Assembly (NCBI RefSeq): GCF_002735925.1
Contig: NZ_PEDL01000012.1
Location: forward strand, 1 to 64,000
Reading direction: 5' to 3'
Source of the DNA: Sporanaerobium hydrogeniformans
GTDB lineage: Bacteria; Bacillota; Clostridia; Lachnospirales; Cellulosilyticaceae
DNA: 64,000 bases
Both the position numbers and the translations under genes were made by a program. Below are positions 60,893 to 64,000 of the stretch, in pieces. Every line of letters begins with the position of its first letter. Position 1 is the stretch's first letter. The notes beneath the pieces are model-generated. The model did not search any database. It saw only the letters and a program-made list of their open reading frames with translations, and was not told the DNA's origin.

Positions 60893-63412
60893 ATGGCGAA
60901 GTATTATGTAGGAAGTATCACTAAGTCAGACAGAATTGAAAAGCTTAAAGAAGATTTGTTTGCAAACATGCCAGTTATAGAAGCAGATAGAGCAATCTTG
61001 CTTACAGAGTCTTATAAACAAACTGAGCATGAGCCTATCATTATGAGAAGGGCTAAGGCATTTGCTCATATTTTAAAGAACATTCCTATTACCATTAGAG
61101 ATAATGAGCTCATTGTAGGAAGTTCCACTAAAGCACCTAGAGGCTGTCAAGTATTCCCAGAATTCTCTTTTGAATGGCTTGAAGCAGAGTTTGATACGAT
61201 AGCGACTAGAAGTGCCGATCCTTTTTATATTGCAGATGAAACAAAAGCTCAGCTTCATGAGGTTTACACATACTGGAAAGGTAAAACAACTAGTGAGCTT
61301 GCTGCTTCTTATATGGCTCCAGAAGCTTTAAAGGCTATTGACCATAATATCTTTACGGTGGGTAACTACTTCTATAATGGAGTAGGCCATGTTACTGTTC
61401 AATACGATAAGGTTCTAGCCATTGGTTATGAAGGCATTATTCAAGAAGCAAAAGAAGAATTAGCAAAATGTCATGTGTATGATGAAGACTACATTACTAA
61501 AAGTCAGCTTTTAAATGCAATCATTTTAAGCTGTGAGGCAGTTATTGAGTATGCAGAGCGTTATGCAAGATTAGCTCTTAGCTTAGCTGATGAATGTCAA
61601 GATATAAACCGTAAAAAAGAGCTTCTTTACATAGCTCAAAACTGTGTGAATGTACCAAGAAAGGGCGCTACTTCCTTCTATGAAGCCTGTCAATCCTTCT
61701 GGTTTGTGCAAATGCTTCTTCAAGTAGAATCAAGTGGACACTCTATTTCACCAGGACGTTTTGATCAATATATGTATCCTTACTTTAAAAAAGACATGGA
61801 AGAAGGAAACATAACAAGAGAATTAGCTCAAGAATTAATGGATTGTATCTGGGTGAAACTAAATGACCTCAATAAAGCAAGGGATGCAGCTTCGGCAGAA
61901 GGTTTTGCAGGCTATAGCTTATTCCAAAACCTTATTGCAGGAGGACAAGATGCAGATGGAAATGATGCCACTAATGACTTATCTTTTATGTGCATTGAAG
62001 CCTCTATGCATGTGATGCTACCACAGCCTTCTCTTTCTGTAAGGGTATGGAATAAAACACCTCATGAATTTTTAATTAAGGCAGCAGAACTAACCAGGAC
62101 AGGTATCGGTCTTCCTGCTTACTATAATGATGAAGTCATTATTCCAAGCTTAACCAATCGTGGACTCACTCTTGCAGATGCAAGAGACTATAATATTATT
62201 GGTTGTGTAGAGCCACAAAAAGCTGGGAAAACAGAAGGCTGGCATGATGCGGCATTCTTCAATATGTGCAGACCACTTGAACTTACCTTTAGTAGTGGGA
62301 TGGACAAAGGGGTATTAGTAGGTGTTCAAACCAAAGATGTAACTCAAATGACAACTTTTGAAGAATTCTATGATGCGTATAAAACACAAATGAATTACCT
62401 TATTGGACTACTAGTTAACGCGGATAATGCCATTGATGTAGCCCATGCAAAGCGTTGTCCACTTCCTTTCTTATCTTGTATGGTGGATGATTGTATAAAA
62501 CGTGGAAAAACAGTGCAAGAAGGTGGGGCTATTTATAACTTTACAGGACCACAAGGTTTTGGTATTGCCAATGTAGCTGACTCTTTATATGCTATTAAAA
62601 AGCTTGTTTTTGAAGATAAAAAAGTCACAATGACAGAGTTTAAGAAGGCACTTGAAGAAAACTATGGTCAACCAGAGGGCAGAGTTGAGGAACTAACTAA
62701 AGCAGTACTAGAAGATTTAATGGCACAAGGTGCAAAAATTACCGAAGAAGATATTGCTAAAATTTGTGCAGTAACCTTAGAAGAAGTAAAGAATAATCCT
62801 AATAAGAAGCGCTATGAAGAACTACTTGATAGGATTGATGAATTGCCTAAATTTGGTAATGATATTGAAGAAGTCGATTTGTTTGCAAGAGATGTAGCCT
62901 ATACCTATACAAGACCACTTGAAACCTTTAAAAATCCTAGAGGTGGACAGTTCCAAGCAGGGCTTTATCCTGTATCTGCCAATGTGCCACTTGGTAAACA
63001 AACAGGGGCCACACCTGATGGTAGGTTAAAAGGTAAACCAGTTGCTGATGGTGTATCTCCTACGGCAGGTAAAGATGTAAATGGTCCAACAGCAACAGCT
63101 AACTCCGTTTCTAAATTAGATCATTACATTGCCTCGAATGGAACCTTATTTAATCAAAAATTCCACCCATCTGCTCTTAAAGGACGAGAAGGGCTTGAAA
63201 AATTTGTGGCACTTATTCGCACTTACTTTGAGCAAAAGGGAAGCCACGTACAGTTTAACGTTGTTAATAGGGAAACGCTCTTAGATGCACAACAAAACCC
63301 AGAAAATTATAAAAACTTAGTAGTACGTGTGGCAGGATATAGCGCTTTATTTACCACATTGTCAAGGTCATTACAAGATGACATTATTAATCGTACAGAA
63401 CAAGGCTTCTAA
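60893..63412 (+). CDS. B12-independent glycerol/1,2-propanediol dehydratase (glycyl radical enzyme)
   Basis: An 839-aa glycyl radical enzyme. The thiyl Cys438 and catalytic Glu440 lie in GCVEPQKAGKTEGWHD, His283 and Ser284 in SGHSISPGR, His166 in GVGHVT, and Asp452 ends WHD. The radical Gly815 lies in VRVAGYSA, 25 residues from the end. These residues match clostridial glycerol dehydratase (DhaB1) and Roseburia-type propanediol dehydratase, not pyruvate formate-lyase, which has a Cys-Cys pair. It makes 3-hydroxypropanal or propanal. With rhamnosidase and fucosidase genes nearby, propanediol is the likelier substrate here (inference). AGAGGAAGG precedes the ATG. Confidence 0.92.
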   Translation: MAKYYVGSITKSDRIEKLKEDLFANMPVIEADRAILLTESYKQTEHEPIIMRRAKAFAHILKNIPITIRDNELIVGSSTKAPRGCQVFPEFSFEWLEAEFDTIATRSADPFYIADETKAQLHEVYTYWKGKTTSELAASYMAPEALKAIDHNIFTVGNYFYNGVGHVTVQYDKVLAIGYEGIIQEAKEELAKCHVYDEDYITKSQLLNAIILSCEAVIEYAERYARLALSLADECQDINRKKELLYIAQNCVNVPRKGATSFYEACQSFWFVQMLLQVESSGHSISPGRFDQYMYPYFKKDMEEGNITRELAQELMDCIWVKLNDLNKARDAASAEGFAGYSLFQNLIAGGQDADGNDATNDLSFMCIEASMHVMLPQPSLSVRVWNKTPHEFLIKAAELTRTGIGLPAYYNDEVIIPSLTNRGLTLADARDYNIIGCVEPQKAGKTEGWHDAAFFNMCRPLELTFSSGMDKGVLVGVQTKDVTQMTTFEEFYDAYKTQMNYLIGLLVNADNAIDVAHAKRCPLPFLSCMVDDCIKRGKTVQEGGAIYNFTGPQGFGIANVADSLYAIKKLVFEDKKVTMTEFKKALEENYGQPEGRVEELTKAVLEDLMAQGAKITEEDIAKICAVTLEEVKNNPNKKRYEELLDRIDELPKFGNDIEEVDLFARDVAYTYTRPLETFKNPRGGQFQAGLYPVSANVPLGKQTGATPDGRLKGKPVADGVSPTAGKDVNGPTATANSVSKLDHYIASNGTLFNQKFHPSALKGREGLEKFVALIRTYFEQKGSHVQFNVVNRETLLDAQQNPENYKNLVVRVAGYSALFTTLSRSLQDDIINRTEQGF

Positions 63413-63439
63413 AAAGGACTGTGATGGAGGTAAATACAG

Positions 63440-64000
63440 ATGGAGAGTTTAAAGGTGAAAGGAAGAATCTTTGATATTCAGCGCTATTCAGTACATGATG
63501 GACCAGGAATTCGAACGGTTGTCTTTTTAAAAGGTTGCTTTCTAAGATGTAAATGGTGCTGTAATCCAGAATCTCAAAACTTTAATAGTGAAGTAATGAA
63601 GGTAGCTGGCAAGGATAAAGTCATTGGAAGAGATGTAACGGTAGAAGAAGTATTAGAAGCTGTATTAAGAGATAGAAGCTACTACTTTAAATCAGGTGGA
63701 GGAGTTACTCTATCAGGAGGAGAAGTACTTTTTCAACCAGACTTTACAGTAGCACTTTTAAAGACCTTCAAAGAAAATGGCCTGCATACAGCAATTGAGT
63801 CCAGTAGCTTTGCAAAGTTTGAAACGATAGAGAGGCTGCTTCCTTATCTAGACTTATACCTGATGGATATTAAGCATATGGATTCTGCAAAGCATAAGGC
63901 CTATACAAGTCAGCCTAATGAACGTATTTTAGAAAATGCAAAACATATTGCGGCTTCTGGTACTAGCCTAATCATTAGAGTACCTGTTATACCTGGTTTT
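63440..64000 (+). CDS. Glycyl radical enzyme activase (radical SAM), partial at window end
   Basis: The first 187 residues of an activating enzyme that makes the glycyl radical of the dehydratase encoded 27 nt upstream. The HDGPGIRTVVFLKGC start leads into the radical SAM motif CFLRCKWC, with CNPESQ following. GGGVTLSGGEVLFQPDF and MDIKHMD are typical. The two-cluster ferredoxin insert usual between CNPESQ and TVEEVL in glycerol dehydratase activases is missing: only about 25 residues separate them. ATG at 63440 follows TGGAGG. It is cut by the right edge of the window. Confidence 0.93.
   Translation, partial: MESLKVKGRIFDIQRYSVHDGPGIRTVVFLKGCFLRCKWCCNPESQNFNSEVMKVAGKDKVIGRDVTVEEVLEAVLRDRSYYFKSGGGVTLSGGEVLFQPDFTVALLKTFKENGLHTAIESSSFAKFETIERLLPYLDLYLMDIKHMDSAKHKAYTSQPNERILENAKHIAASGTSLIIRVPVIPGF

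Noticed and set aside
60893-63412. Pyruvate formate-lyase
   Set aside because: A single Cys in GCVEP with His/Ser/Asp substrate residues fits diol dehydratases; PFL has a Cys-Cys pair.
1-64000. CRISPR arrays, tRNA or rRNA genes, insertion sequences, prophage
   Set aside because: No regularly spaced repeats, no tRNA or rRNA signatures and no transposase, integrase or phage motifs were seen by reading.

Overview
The window reads as one stretch of chromosome from a low-GC, strictly fermentative member of the Clostridia. The genes resemble those of Lachnospiraceae or Cellulosilyticum-like anaerobes. Evidence is the AT-rich intergenic DNA, strong AGGAGG-type ribosome binding sites, a T-box leader on the trp operon, YesM/YesN and AraC regulators of glycan genes, an oxygen-sensitive glycyl radical dehydratase, and no respiratory genes. 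The organism assignment is inference from gene content. I see no rRNA, tRNA, CRISPR array, transposase, phage gene or clear pseudogene. The last gene runs off the right edge.

Layout. 0-0.4 kb: no gene, but a GC-richer, heavily self-complementary block that looks like a structured RNA. 0.4-4 kb: a cation/Ca2+ exchanger, a c-di-GMP HD-GYP protein with a degenerate GGDEF domain, and a PAS/HTH regulator, all on the minus strand. 4.3-7.6 kb: a KDPG aldolase fused to a VOC-like domain and two PfkB sugar kinases. 7.8-14.7 kb: a tryptophan-specific T-box followed by the full trpEGDCFBA operon. 14.8-18 kb: an ABC importer of the SsuABC/TauABC type whose first gene is a miniature [FeFe]-hydrogenase-like protein. 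18.5-21.5 kb: uxaB-uxaA for galacturonate catabolism. 21.6-28.1 kb: an IclR regulator with its probable operators, an Asp-box (sialidase-like) protein, a DHDPS/NanA-family aldolase, a tripartite tricarboxylate transporter and a YhcH-family protein. 28.4-33.3 kb: a 7alpha-HSDH-like SDR, thioredoxin reductase, a glutaredoxin-like protein, a small helical protein, an orphan PotD-like lipoprotein and a berberine-bridge-type flavoprotein. 33.5-40.7 kb: a rhamnose/AI-2-type sugar ABC importer (minus strand) divergent from an AraC regulator and an MFS transporter. 40.9-52.7 kb: GH78 alpha-L-rhamnosidase, a CUT1 ABC importer, YesM/YesN two-component system and a GH95 fucosidase-family enzyme. 52.7-55 kb: DUF2975, XRE regulator and DUF4173 membrane protein. 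55-60.7 kb: argC, cardiolipin synthase, iron alcohol dehydrogenase, PilZ protein and LysR regulator. 60.9-64 kb: a B12-independent glycerol/1,2-propanediol dehydratase and its activating enzyme (cut by the window end).

How it fits together. Much of the window suits an anaerobe living on pectin-like plant polysaccharide. Imported rhamnosylated or fucosylated oligosaccharides would be trimmed in the cytoplasm by GH78 and GH95, neither of which has a signal peptide. Galacturonate would pass through UxaB/UxaA to KDG, then through KDG kinase and KDPG aldolase. The 1,2-propanediol formed from rhamnose or fucose could be dehydrated by the glycyl radical enzyme, with the iron alcohol dehydrogenase as a possible reductive partner. 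A 61-nt element conserved without gaps in front of both the GH78 and GH95 genes suggests that both belong to one regulon, probably that of the YesN regulator encoded between them.

Most unusual items: the hydrogenase-like protein in an ABC importer operon; the unassigned structured RNA at the left edge; the IclR-controlled module for an unknown acidic substrate; the twin palindromes over the DUF2975 promoter; and a dehydratase activase that lacks the usual ferredoxin insert.
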